Source: an archaeon
Lineage (GTDB): Archaea > Thermoproteota > Nitrososphaeria > Nitrososphaerales > CADDZS01
NCBI GenBank assembly: GCA_029850555.1
Contig: JARCRS010000113.1
Coordinates: 1-64,000, forward strand
Direction: 5' to 3'
DNA: 64,000 bases
Position 1 is the stretch's first letter. Every line of letters starts with the position of its first letter. Shown here piece by piece: positions 1-7,489 of the stretch. A model generated the notes under the pieces. That model had not been told where the DNA came from, did no database searches, and saw only the letters and a program-made list of their open reading frames with translations. The translations under genes were made by a program, and so were the position numbers.

Positions 1-710
1 GCTCTGCTCGGAAGCTCGATCGTGAGATTGGTTTTCCAGAAATCAAGCACTTTGGCATGAACAGCTTCAGGCTCGCCTGAAAAGAGAGCCAAAGCGCCAG
101 CAGTGCTAGTCTCAACAACTTCGATGGCGTTCACATTGGGACAGGTCTGAAGTACCCTTGTAGCATACCACGATGCGTTTGATCTCGAAGGCTCACAGGG
201 AATTTCCTCAAAAGATCTTTTGAACGCTTCGCACTTTGTTTCTTGGCTTAGCGACATGAGATCGGAAGCCGCACTGCTCAATCCGAATAATGGGTCATAA
301 TGGACAGATGTAAGGACTGTGAGATTTGAACTGTTCTTTACCTGCGAAATCATTCGAGCCGCGGCGCCATCCAGAGGTCCTATATCCGCTAGATCTTGGG
401 TGTTGACCTGTTCAACTGTAGGGATATGATATTCCTGAGCTTTACGCCTTGCTAACGAGCCACTCTGTTTCGTATGCAGAAGTTTCGTGATTCCCTTATT
501 TTTCAAAAGTAAGGCATCAAGAACTTGTGCCGTGCCGTTGGTTCCTGAAAGGACGAGAATACAGTCAGGTCCTGCGGATTCCATCGCCTTTTGCTCAATC
601 TCTTCCTTTGAGATCTTCTTCGGCTGACTTTCAAGAACCTGAGACAGATTTTCTTGCTTTATGTCGAAAGAAACTTCGACGGGGCCATATGGAACCCATA
701 TCTCAGTCAA
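1..710 (-). CDS. Partial conserved protein of uncertain function (C-terminus beyond left edge)
   Basis: An open minus-strand frame runs off the left edge. It begins at a TTG codon (708-710) just downstream of an in-frame stop, giving an N-terminus MTEIWVPYGPVEVSF. About 236 residues are visible, with ordinary mixed composition and coding-like codon use throughout. The opening strand pattern (a YG-x-VEVSFDI element) slightly recalls the N-terminal domain of LarA-type lactate racemases (DUF2088), but I do not see the family's metal or nucleotide motifs, so no function is assigned. It is divergent from the small membrane protein at 878. The CDS is well supported, the family is not. Confidence 0.6.
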   Translation of the reverse strand, partial: MTEIWVPYGPVEVSFDIKQENLSQVLESQPKKISKEEIEQKAMESAGPDCILVLSGTNGTAQVLDALLLKNKGITKLLHTKQSGSLARRKAQEYHIPTVEQVNTQDLADIGPLDGAAARMISQVKNSSNLTVLTSVHYDPLFGLSSAASDLMSLSQETKCEAFKRSFEEIPCEPSRSNASWYATRVLQTCPNVNAIEVVETSTAGALALFSGEPEAVHAKVLDFWKTNLTIELPSR

Positions 711-877
711 CTTCGACGATCAAGAAGTCGGTTTCTAATGGCACGTATTTCTCAATATCTAGTGAGAAATTTTGACACATTGAATTTTCGCATTTTTCAG
801 CTTCTTGTCAAACCTATCTGACCGAGGATGAAACAAACTACTTGGTTTTAGCAAGAAATAACAGAGGTCACTATAGA

Positions 878-1021
878 GTGGAAAGCACAATATTGTCTCA
901 CATCTTTCAAGCAGTATCGTCGCATCCTCAGGTCGGAGCCTGGGCCGCCCTCGTTTTCGCGATCGGGTTCGGCGGATTCGCGATATTACTGGTTGAGATA
1001 AAAAAGAAGCCTGAATCGTAA
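878..1021 (+). CDS. Small single-pass membrane protein (47 aa)
   Basis: GTG start at 878 preceded by a good Shine-Dalgarno-like stretch (gaggt at about 864-868). The predicted protein has a polar N-terminus, one hydrophobic helix of about 20 residues (VGAWAALVFAIGFGGFAILL) and a lysine-rich tail (KKKPES), the pattern of a one-span membrane protein with a cytoplasmic basic end. Such proteins are usually missed by gene callers. No family is recognised. It precedes ridA on the same strand, but the gap of about 65 bases does not prove an operon. Confidence 0.5.
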   Translation: MESTILSHIFQAVSSHPQVGAWAALVFAIGFGGFAILLVEIKKKPES

Positions 1022-1085
1022 GAAAAAATCTCTAGACACCCATTTAACAATGGAATCATTGACATGGAACATTAGGTGGATGCAT

Positions 1086-1463
1086 TTGAAGACGATCAGT
1101 ACTGATGAAGCTCCGAAAGCGATAGGCCCTTATTCACAGGCTGTTGAGTATGAGAAAATGATTTTTCTTTCTGGACAGGTAGCACTTAATCCAACGACAG
1201 GAAAGATCGATTCGTCCACGATAGAAGATCAAACAAAGCAAGTAATGACTAACTTGGCGTCCGTGCTTCGAGCTTCGGGCTCTGATCTCTCGCATATACT
1301 CAAATGCACGGTCTTTTTGACAGATATGGAAGAATTTCAAGGCTTTAACAATACATACGCTAGCTTCTTCGAGTCTAATCCGCCGGCCCGAAGCACTGTG
1401 CAGGTTGCAAAATTACCGAGAAACGCAAAGATAGAGATAGATGCAATCGCGATCAAGTCTTAA
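1086..1463 (+). CDS. ridA: RidA family enamine/imine deaminase
   Basis: YjgF/YER057c/UK114 family. Members hydrolyse reactive 2-aminoacrylate and other enamines/imines released by PLP enzymes, acting as cytosolic trimers. Hallmarks seen: APKAIGPYSQAV at the N-terminus, FLSGQVALNP, a PARSTVQVAKLP segment with the substrate-binding arginine, and IEIDAIA with the conserved glutamate at the C-terminus. Start choice: an aggtgg motif at 1074-1079 sits seven bases before a TTG at 1086, giving 125 residues beginning KTISTDEAPKA, the usual family length. The ATG at 1080 abuts the motif and an ATG at 1050 would add about 12 non-family residues. Confidence 0.9.
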   Translation: MKTISTDEAPKAIGPYSQAVEYEKMIFLSGQVALNPTTGKIDSSTIEDQTKQVMTNLASVLRASGSDLSHILKCTVFLTDMEEFQGFNNTYASFFESNPPARSTVQVAKLPRNAKIEIDAIAIKS

Positions 1464-1465
1464 GT

Positions 1466-1582
1466 TCACTTTGTTACGCTAATTGCCCGAGACTTTCGGT
1501 AAGGGCCTCTCGTCCTTTTTCGAGCCTTCTTCCTCAAGTCTTTGGCCTTCAATAGTTCGTCTTGTTTTTCCCGTTTCGGCAT
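1466..1582 (-). CDS. Tiny highly basic protein (38 aa)
   Basis: ATG at 1580-1582 on the minus strand, ending two bases past the convergent ridA stop. About half the residues are Lys or Arg, including LRKKARKRTRGPYRKSR. This composition suggests an RNA- or ribosome-associated peptide rather than noise, but I cannot name a family. No clear Shine-Dalgarno is seen. An inverted repeat lies just upstream at 1600-1619. The opposite strand has a longer open frame here of low-complexity Ser/Phe/Pro composition, which I regard as the shadow. Confidence 0.45.
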   Translation of the reverse strand: MPKREKQDELLKAKDLRKKARKRTRGPYRKSRAISVTK

Positions 1583-1599
1583 GGCCGTCTTATCAGAAC

Positions 1600-1619
1600 G
1601 ATTTACCTAGAAGTAAATC
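1600..1619. repeat. Short perfect inverted repeat upstream of the 38-aa gene
   Basis: Arms GATTTAC and GTAAATC separated by six bases, ending 18 bases upstream of the minus-strand start at 1582. It could be an operator or a leader hairpin; only the symmetry is seen. The stretch from 1620 to 1861 holds no convincing gene. An ATG-initiated plus-strand frame at 1653 lacks a ribosome-binding signal or recognisable motifs. Confidence 0.3.
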
Positions 1620-1861
1620 TTACGCGAATGATTATCAAAACAATGCAATCTCTATGAATTTTCCAAATATTGAATTCAAAGAAGAACTTGGGTTTAGTTG
1701 TAAACTCGCCTTAAGTTTTAGATCTTCGGCTATTCACCGTGAAGCTCTTAGAATTGGTCAACAGAGATTTCCTCATGATATCGGTACTTTGGCCTTTGGT
1801 TCATTCTGTTACGTTTACGATATGACCTTTTCTCTTGATACCAGAGGTCGGTCTAGTCTAG

Positions 1862-2083
1862 ATGAAAGATCCTATTGAGACAAAGGGCTCGAATTTAGCC
1901 GATCGGGGGAAAGAAAGAGTGGCTCGCTGCCCGGAGTGTGACACTCTACTGAGCGAAACCTACCTATCAACCGAACTGAGCACAATAGGTGGCAAGGTCA
2001 CCGGAATTATACGATTCAACAGCGAAGATGTTGAGATGAAGTACGGACAACATCTCAAGATGTGGCACAAAATGACCAGGTAG
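1862..2083 (+). CDS. Small putative zinc-binding protein (73 aa)
   Basis: The ATG-initiated frame contains CPECDTLL around residues 23-30 and a closing HLKMWHK segment, giving CxxC and HxxxxH pairs that could bind one zinc. The spacing of about 40 residues between the pairs does not match a classical C2H2 finger. No strong ribosome-binding site is near the start. Codon use looks reasonable and nothing better exists on the other strand. Function unknown; assignment as a gene is tentative. Confidence 0.4.
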   Translation: MKDPIETKGSNLADRGKERVARCPECDTLLSETYLSTELSTIGGKVTGIIRFNSEDVEMKYGQHLKMWHKMTR

Positions 2084-2228
2084 ATCTAAATGCGGGATTG
2101 CGCGCCTGATAGAATCTTGAAACAATTGCGGAAAGTTCCAACTGAATTTTTTCACTCAGGCGCGGGTCGGGATTTGGACAAGCCAATCCGCCATGCTTTT
2201 CTCGAACAGGTCACGGTTGATCTCAATC

Positions 2229-2817
2229 ATGGTCTATACAACCCGAGAGTTAAGCGTTGAAACATATCCAGACTTGGAGAAGCTTGCAGCAAAGCAGGGC
2301 GGCTGCTGGTGCACGGCCTACCAGCGAACCAAGCCCCTAAGAACCAATCTTTCAAGGGAAGCCCGGAAGCCGGTCAACAGGAAATTCAAGGCGAAGCTCG
2401 TAAGCGAAGATCGCTCCCACGCCGCCTTGGTCTATGAAGGGGAGATTCCCGTAGGATGGTGTCAATATGGAACAGATGACGCGCTCCCCAGTATCGACGC
2501 GTGGCGTAACTACCGCAAGATCGCGCCCCTGTCAGGAGAAAAAAAGCCTGGAGGATTACTTGTTTCTTAGTGGATAGGAACTACCGAGGGAAGGGAGTCG
2601 CGGAGCCGCGCTTAAGGCAGCTCTTACTTCCATACAAAATCAAGAGGGAGGAGTGGTGGAAGCCTACTCGGTTGTAACGAAGAAGATGGCTTGGACAGGG
2701 TTGGGGACACCCGATATGTTCGAGAAAGAGGGATTCAATAGGCCAGCTGCTCTCGGCAAGAGTATGCTTCTCATGCGGAAAACGATTGCCGCAAAATCAG
2801 ACGGAGGAAAGGGTTGA
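2229..2817 (+). pseudogene. GNAT acetyltransferase-like gene with two frameshifts
   Basis: Three consecutive frames together make one GNAT-like N-acetyltransferase. Frame one (ATG 2229) carries GCWCTAYQR and PVGWCQYG. A frame change near a run of seven A (2539-2545) leads to WRITCFLVDRNYRGKGVA, the acetyl-CoA-binding R-x-x-G-x-G/A loop. A second change near 2601-2610 leads to AALKAALTSIQNQEGG and a normal C-terminus with MFEKEGFNR, ending with TGA at 2815. Each change corresponds to one missing base or two extra. With the adjacent broken VOC gene this looks like real decay, but homopolymer sequencing error cannot be excluded for the first change. Confidence 0.75.
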
Positions 2818-2819
2818 GC

Positions 2820-3101
2820 CTAGTTTAGGTCTTCGGGGATCGCCGTCTTGGCTCGAGTTCTTACGCAAGCGTTCTCGCTCACGGAGAGGTCTTTAACTTC
2901 GAGTTGAAGGCTCCAGCTTGATGATGGCTGTACCCCTCCGTTCACGATTTGCACCCAGGCTCCACCAACTTTGAACTCGACATTTCCAACAAAAGGCTCT
3001 AGGTCTGGCCCTTACTTTCCAAAGAGTTTCGCGTACCACTGCCGCGATTTTGTTAGGCCACTTACCACAATTTCCACAATGGACTCTCTTACGTCAATTT
3101 C
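2820..3101 (-). pseudogene. VOC/glyoxalase-like fold gene, broken by a stop
   Basis: Minus-strand reading gives SIVEIVVSGLTKSRQWY, then AKLFGK, an in-frame TAA (3012-3014), then GPDLEPFVGNVEFKVGG, AWVQIV and WSLQLEVKDLS. This is the beta-alpha-beta pattern of vicinal-oxygen-chelate proteins (glyoxalase/bleomycin-resistance superfamily). After VKDLS the frame loses family character, while a neighbouring frame continues with ERERLRK, suggesting an additional frameshift. No normal start codon is present. It ends two bases from the GNAT pseudogene, so two neighbouring accessory genes are decayed. Confidence 0.65.
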
Positions 3102-3283
3102 TTACTTCTCTGACTCCTCTTGATTTCAGCTTTTGAGTTTGTTGTTGCATTTCGAAAATAGTTTTGATTATGCTTGGATTCGAAATCAGGGGCGAGTCAT
3201 ATGCGATTAGACCCGGGGCATGTATTCACTCTTTTTGCTAGCTTTCTAAGACAAGGAATAAGGAATAGATATGGTGAAATGAG

Positions 3284-3387
3284 TGGACCGGCTGGGATTT
3301 GAACCCAGGACCCCCACCATGCCAAAGTGTTTAACGCATGAGGATTCATCCAACACGCTGTATCCTACCAGGCTAGACGACCGGCCC
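3284..3387 (-). tRNA. tRNA-Ala(GGC) with a noncanonical 30-nt intron
   Basis: The acceptor stem GGGCCGG pairs with CCGGUCC, including the G3-U70 identity pair of tRNA-Ala, and the discriminator is A. The T arm is CUGGG/CCCAG around UUCAAAU. The D arm is GUCU/GGAU. The anticodon stem (CCACU/GGUGG, last pair U-G) and loop UUGGCAU with anticodon GGC form only if 30 bases are removed between positions 27 and 28 (intron about 3326-3355). The intron folds on itself (GCGUG with CAUGC and a UGAA-capped GGA/UCC stem). The bulge-helix-bulge at the junctions is weak, so the boundaries are probable rather than certain. Confidence 0.85.
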
Positions 3388-3496
3388 TAGACGATGCGTC
3401 ACAATATTGAAAGTGCATGCGATAAAAACCATTCTTCAACTCGGAGGTTCATTAGAAATCGTTTTATCACGAACTACCGAAGGTCAGCTTGGTTTC

Positions 3497-3682
3497 GCGG
3501 CGATCGTCTAGACGCAGCTTGACAAACTCAATCGTAATCCATAATTTCGTTTGAGGAGTTCATCCAATGTTGCGGGAAAGCCTGGTCTAGGACATCAGCC
3601 TGCCAGTTTCAAAAGAAGACCAAACGATCTTGCTTTTGAGAGCAGAGCGCTGGTAACCCGGGTTCGAATCCCGGTCGCCGCA
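3497..3682 (+). tRNA. tRNA-Gly(GCC) with two introns (D-loop and 37/38)
   Basis: Exons 3497-3511, 3581-3605 and 3648-3682 join into a 75-nt tRNA. It has acceptor GCGGCGA/UCGCCGC, D stem GUCU/GGAC, anticodon stem UCAGC/GCUGG, anticodon GCC, T arm CCGGG/CCCGG and discriminator A. Intron 2 (3606-3647) sits at the canonical 37/38 site in an excellent bulge-helix-bulge: central helix CUGC/GCAG, bulges CA^G and AG^C, and a nine-pair intron stem. Intron 1 (3512-3580, 69 nt) interrupts the D-loop after position 15, closed by CGCAGC/GUUGCG beside bulges AG^A and AG^C, with a poorer central helix. The 5' exon is only 15 nt. RtcB at 11932 would be the ligase. Confidence 0.88.
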
Positions 3683-3866
3683 CTTATTCGAATCTAATCA
3701 TATACGTGGAGTCGGCTCATTCAATCACGCGTAATCGTGCAAGATCGTTTGGATGTCGAGGCTAGGTAGCAATTAGAATCGCCGGAATCTTGAGCTGGAC
3801 AAAGCCCTGAAACAGAAGAGAATGATTATATGAAAGATTTTGGAAAATAATCACCCAGAGTATTAT

Positions 3867-3875
3867 CTATAAATA
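3867..3875 (+). promoter_or_regulatory. TATA box of the ferredoxin gene
   Basis: ctataaata lies 40 bases upstream of the ATG at 3915 with A-rich sequence (ggaaaataatc) just before it, as in an archaeal BRE/TATA. Transcription would start near 3898, leaving a short leader that contains an aaggt Shine-Dalgarno-like motif. The 3683-3860 stretch otherwise holds only a 14-base inverted match to the tRNA-Gly intron. Confidence 0.6.
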
Positions 3876-3914
3876 CTCAACATCAATGATGAAGGAAAAG
3901 AAGGTAGCAACTTA

Positions 3915-4352
3915 ATGGTTGAATTAGCGGAGCTCGATTTCAAGCCAAAACCAATCGATGGCGACTTTATGTCTAGACCCAACGATTATCCTGTTACAGG
4001 AACTCATGAAGGTCACGAAGTCCGCGCAGAAGGTATGGAGCGATTAGACGCAAATGGTGCCCCCTATCCTACAAAGTTTGGAATCCACGGAACTTGGGTT
4101 GCTGTAGATTGGGAATCATGCATTGCAGATGGACAGTGTTCTGATGTGTGCCCGGTCAACGTATTTGGATGGTTTCTCCGCGGTGATGGTCAGGGCGGAT
4201 CTGGAAACGACGTAAAAATCGAGAAAGGTTCGGACAATTGGAATATGTATCGAACTGATAAGATAGATCCCATACGCGAGGCGGATTGCATATTTTGCAT
4301 GGCATGCGAAACGGTATGCCCCACAGTCGCGATCAAAATTACTCCAAAGTGA
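3915..4352 (+). CDS. Zinc-containing ferredoxin
   Basis: Low-potential electron carrier of the Sulfolobus/Thermoplasma zinc-ferredoxin type, likely serving 2-oxoacid:ferredoxin oxidoreductases. The N-terminal extension keeps the zinc ligands His31 and His34 (THEGHEV) and His58 (FGIHGT), with Asp118 the likely fourth. Cluster I is Cys69-x2-Asp72-x2-Cys75-x3-Cys79-Pro, the arrangement of a [3Fe-4S] site. Cluster II is Cys125-x2-Cys128-x2-Cys131-x3-Cys135-Pro, a [4Fe-4S] site. At 145 residues it is longer than the Sulfolobus protein of about 103, through an N-terminal extension and a glycine-rich insert between the clusters (about residues 88-110). Monocistronic with its own TATA box, convergent with hisS. 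Confidence 0.92.
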   Translation: MVELAELDFKPKPIDGDFMSRPNDYPVTGTHEGHEVRAEGMERLDANGAPYPTKFGIHGTWVAVDWESCIADGQCSDVCPVNVFGWFLRGDGQGGSGNDVKIEKGSDNWNMYRTDKIDPIREADCIFCMACETVCPTVAIKITPK

Positions 4353-4402
4353 GAAATTTTTCTCCGCTCTAATTTCGCTGGCGGCAGTGTTATTTTGGTT
4401 CT

Positions 4403-5674
4403 TTAGAGTCGATTTGCTAGCGCGGTTACGAGGTCAGATTTTTTAACCACCTGTTCTTCGCCGGTACTCATCCATTTTATTTTCACATTACCCGCTGCCA
4501 TCTCTTTCTCGCCCACTATTATTACTCCTGTGGTTCCTGCTTCTGCTTGAGCTTCCAATATTTTTCTCAAGCTCTTTTCTGATATTTCAGACTGGGCCGC
4601 GATACCCCCCGTCCTCAAAGTAGCAGCTATGGAAGCAGCGGCTCGAATTATGTCTAGATCCTTTCCTACGGGAGCAACAAAGAATTTCTTTCCGCGATCC
4701 CTTGAGATCTTGTAAGCAAGCACTGCTCTTTCAACACCGCCAGCCACCCCAGTCGCACCAATATCCGGTCGCCCGTAAACTGCCGGCAGAGAATCATATC
4801 GACCTCCTCCGCATAAGGAACCTAAGCGAAGATTGTCAATATCAAACGCTTCAAACACCATGTCGGTGTAATAGTCTATGCCCCTAACGATTCTTAGATC
4901 AGGTTCTGCGTTCTGCACGCCTCTAGATTTCAACGAGTCCAGGATTTCAACTAGAGAATTATCTTCAATGCCATACTCCTTTAGAGTGTTCGAAAATGAG
5001 TTCGCATCTCCTTTTAACTTCGCAAAGGCTGCAATGGCCTGAAACTGTTCCTTTGAAACGCTATCGCTATATTCCAAAGCAATTTCATCCAGACTTTTCT
5101 TTGCAAGCTTATCAACGCCCCGTAAAGCATTGAGGATTCTCTTTTCATCTAAGATTCCGAGCTTATTCCTTATGAAAAGTTCGATTATCTTTCTCGAACC
5201 AATTGAGATCTTCGGTCTTGTGCCTAGCTTCTTGAATAGCGAATATGAGAATTCAATTATTTCCGCATCGGCTTCCGCGTTAGAGGGGCCGAACAGCTCC
5301 ACATCCCATTGGTAAAACCATCGATATCTTCCATATTGTGGCTCTTCGTACCTCCACATTGAGGAATAAGATCCGAGCCTTACGGGAGGAGTAAGGTCTC
5401 TTCGCGCAGTTACGTATCGCGTTATTCCGACAGTTAGATCAAATCGTAACCCGAGGTCCCTGCCGCTTTTGTCTTTGAAAAAATAAATTTCATTTCTAAT
5501 AGAAGGCCCGCTTTTTGCCTCCAGTGTTTCGATTAGTTCTAGACTCGAAGGCTCCATCAGCTTGTAATCGAACAATCTACAATTATCTATGAAAGCAGCT
5601 CTCACAGCCTCGGCAGAGGCAGATTCTTCCGGAGGAATATCGCGTAGGCCGCGAGGAAGTGAGAATTCAACCAA
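4403..5674 (-). CDS. hisS: Histidyl-tRNA synthetase
   Basis: Class II aminoacyl-tRNA synthetase charging tRNA-His. Motif 2 is at residues 108-118 (RYEEPQYGRYR), the histidine-specific RGIDYYTDMVFE segment at 264-275 and GGGRYDSL at 289-296, and motif 3 GVAGGVERAVLA at 309-320. The C-terminal about 90 residues form the anticodon-binding domain (starting FFVAPVG). The 423-residue length is normal. It lies 17 bases downstream of rfcS on the same strand, so the two are likely cotranscribed. The HisZ paralogue is unlikely because the catalytic histidine-binding motifs are intact and no hisG is nearby. Confidence 0.95.
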   Translation of the reverse strand: MVEFSLPRGLRDIPPEESASAEAVRAAFIDNCRLFDYKLMEPSSLELIETLEAKSGPSIRNEIYFFKDKSGRDLGLRFDLTVGITRYVTARRDLTPPVRLGSYSSMWRYEEPQYGRYRWFYQWDVELFGPSNAEADAEIIEFSYSLFKKLGTRPKISIGSRKIIELFIRNKLGILDEKRILNALRGVDKLAKKSLDEIALEYSDSVSKEQFQAIAAFAKLKGDANSFSNTLKEYGIEDNSLVEILDSLKSRGVQNAEPDLRIVRGIDYYTDMVFEAFDIDNLRLGSLCGGGRYDSLPAVYGRPDIGATGVAGGVERAVLAYKISRDRGKKFFVAPVGKDLDIIRAAASIAATLRTGGIAAQSEISEKSLRKILEAQAEAGTTGVIIVGEKEMAAGNVKIKWMSTGEEQVVKKSDLVTALANRL

Positions 5675-5691
5675 GATTCAAGCGCCGGAAT

Positions 5692-6750
5692 CTATTCTTT
5701 TTTCTTCATTTTAGAAGCTTGACTTTCTTTTCCAATCTTTGCCAAGGTGGCAAGATAAGCGCTCAGTTGTATGTCTGGATTAGATCCCTGCAGTAGTCGG
5801 TAATCTGCTTCTGCTGTTGCTTGAATCGCTTCTATAGATGAAGAATAATCAGATCTCGTAAGAGCCTCATTTGCAAACTTGATAAAATCATGCTCGGACA
5901 TTCCGCTCACTTGGAGAAGCTCGATCATCTTGTTGCGGGCTTCTGCGAAGTCTCCTTCAAATGCCATATCTAAAACCTCAGCAACCTTAGATCTGCCTGA
6001 TAGACCGGCAACTTTGGTCACACTTTCAGAGCTAATGTCTCCAAGTGTTGAAGCAGCCTGAAGCATGTTGAGAGCGTGACGCATGTCTCCCTCTGTAGCC
6101 TCGTAGATCTTTTCCAAACCTTGATCGTCAAACTTTACTCCCTCTTTTTTGCAGATCTGTTCGAGATATTGAACAACATCAGACTCGGCAAGTCTCGAAA
6201 ATCTAAAAATGGCACAACGGCTCTGAATTGGTTCTATGATGTTAGAGCTATAATTTGCTGTCAAAATGAAACGGGTTGTCCTCGAGCTTTCTTCCATTAT
6301 TCTTCTAAGCGCTTGCTGCGCGTCGCTAGTCATTGCATCTGACTCATCAAGAAGAACTATTCTAAACGGAATCCCTTCTCTTCGATCCGCATAGCTCGCA
6401 AAATTTTTGATTCGCTCTCTTACGGTGTCTATTCCACGTTCGTTGGACGCATTCAGCTCTAGGGTATAATCGCGCCATGATTCACCCATTATTTCGCGTG
6501 CTAGGCAGAGAGCAATTGTCGTTTTGCCAGTTCCTGGAGGACCGGCAAAAAGGAGGTGAGGCATCTCGTTTGGCCGTTTTACTATAGCCTGTAACCTAGA
6601 AACAACCTGTTCCTGATCAAATACTTCAGAGAGCTTTTGGGGTCGGTATTTTTCAACCCACATCTGCTGATCAGAGTTGACGTTTAGTCTCGAGGCTTCC
6701 CTTTGCACTGATCTTTCGCTTTTTCTTGAGCTCAAAACTGGAATTGTCAA
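5692..6750 (-). CDS. rfcS: Replication factor C small subunit (clamp loader)
   Basis: AAA+ ATPase that loads the PCNA clamp together with RfcL. Seen: WVEKYRPQ at residue 31, Walker A GPPGTGKT at 70-77, Walker B LLDESDAM at about 133-140 (with S replacing the usual A of DEAD), and the arginine-finger motif SRC at 177-179. The C-terminal helical collar follows, ending in a Lys-rich tail. From the TTG at 6750 the protein is 352 residues with a polar 29-residue extension. The family usually begins close to WVEKYRP, so an ATG at 6663 is an alternative start. Divergent from gins-mcm, placing replication genes back to back. Confidence 0.94.
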   Translation of the reverse strand: MTIPVLSSRKSERSVQREASRLNVNSDQQMWVEKYRPQKLSEVFDQEQVVSRLQAIVKRPNEMPHLLFAGPPGTGKTTIALCLAREIMGESWRDYTLELNASNERGIDTVRERIKNFASYADRREGIPFRIVLLDESDAMTSDAQQALRRIMEESSRTTRFILTANYSSNIIEPIQSRCAIFRFSRLAESDVVQYLEQICKKEGVKFDDQGLEKIYEATEGDMRHALNMLQAASTLGDISSESVTKVAGLSGRSKVAEVLDMAFEGDFAEARNKMIELLQVSGMSEHDFIKFANEALTRSDYSSSIEAIQATAEADYRLLQGSNPDIQLSAYLATLAKIGKESQASKMKKKE

Positions 6751-6903
6751 CTTGGTTTGTTTGCTTTAATGCGTTTGTGTTAAAGAAAACAGGTAGAGTG
6801 TAGGTTTTCAGCTCTTTAATCATTGAGAATTGTTTGTCAAACCCATACTTGGCATTCCAAGTACATTAGAATTTACTTCCAAACTTATATCAAGGCTAAA
6901 CAA

Positions 6904-7482
6904 ATGCCATGTTGGGAACGCACTTTGCCAGGCTCGGATTCTGTTTTAGAATCTATCAAAGACCGAGAGTTTGCTTATCTGCTCTCCGGTACACGCCTTA
7001 AGATTCTTCAAAATATCTCAAAGCAAAATATAGGCAGCATCCATCTGGAAAACATGAATCAGGGCGACGTTGTCGAGCTTCCAAGATGGATAGCCGAAAT
7101 TCTAACCGCTCTTGGCATGGCAGAAAGCCAAGAAGAGAGTTTTGCATCAGAAGTCTTCAAAGCAGTTAACAGGGAAAAAATGGCGGGGGAAACGCAGATT
7201 GCTGCTCTACGTTCAGATTTTTATCTGAAAGTCCGACGCCACTTGGCTTTTTCAAACGAAATCTCAAATTTGAAACCGTCGCTGACGGGTGAGCTTGAAA
7301 GAACAAAGACCCTGATCTATGATCTAGTTGCCCTAAGATTGAGAAAGATATTATTGATCGCCTCGGCGCTATCTCCACCTAACGACATAAAAGAAAAGCT
7401 CACGCCAGAGGAATATCAGATCTTCGATACAGTATACGGGATACTACAATCTTGGCGGAGAGCGGTGATGGAAGGTAACTAG
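6904..7482 (+). CDS. GINS complex subunit (Gins51/Sld5-Psf1-like)
   Basis: The GINS complex bridges MCM and polymerase in the CMG helicase. About 193 residues from the ATG at 6904. A longer frame from 6823 exists but its N-terminus is non-family. The B-domain-like segment NQGDVVELPRWIAEIL with LGMAES matches the archaeal GINS signature (strand, then E-x-P-R-W-x-A), followed by the long helical A domain with KVRRHLAFSNEI and LRLRKILLIAS. Its stop is seven bases before mcm, giving a tight gins-mcm operon, a pairing known in several archaea and strong support for the call. Confidence 0.85.
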   Translation: MPCWERTLPGSDSVLESIKDREFAYLLSGTRLKILQNISKQNIGSIHLENMNQGDVVELPRWIAEILTALGMAESQEESFASEVFKAVNREKMAGETQIAALRSDFYLKVRRHLAFSNEISNLKPSLTGELERTKTLIYDLVALRLRKILLIASALSPPNDIKEKLTPEEYQIFDTVYGILQSWRRAVMEGN

Positions 7483-7489
7483 TTCGCTC

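Noticed and set aside
1483-1878. Plus-strand open frame of 131 codons
   Set aside because: Its first half is opposite the 38-aa basic gene and is Ser/Phe/Pro-rich; no family motif or ribosome-binding site for the second half.
3571-3580. TGCGGGAAAG as the 5' acceptor strand of the tRNA-Gly
   Set aside because: It mispairs at positions 5 and 6 with the 3' strand, whereas GCGGCGA at 3497 pairs perfectly, which requires a D-loop intron.
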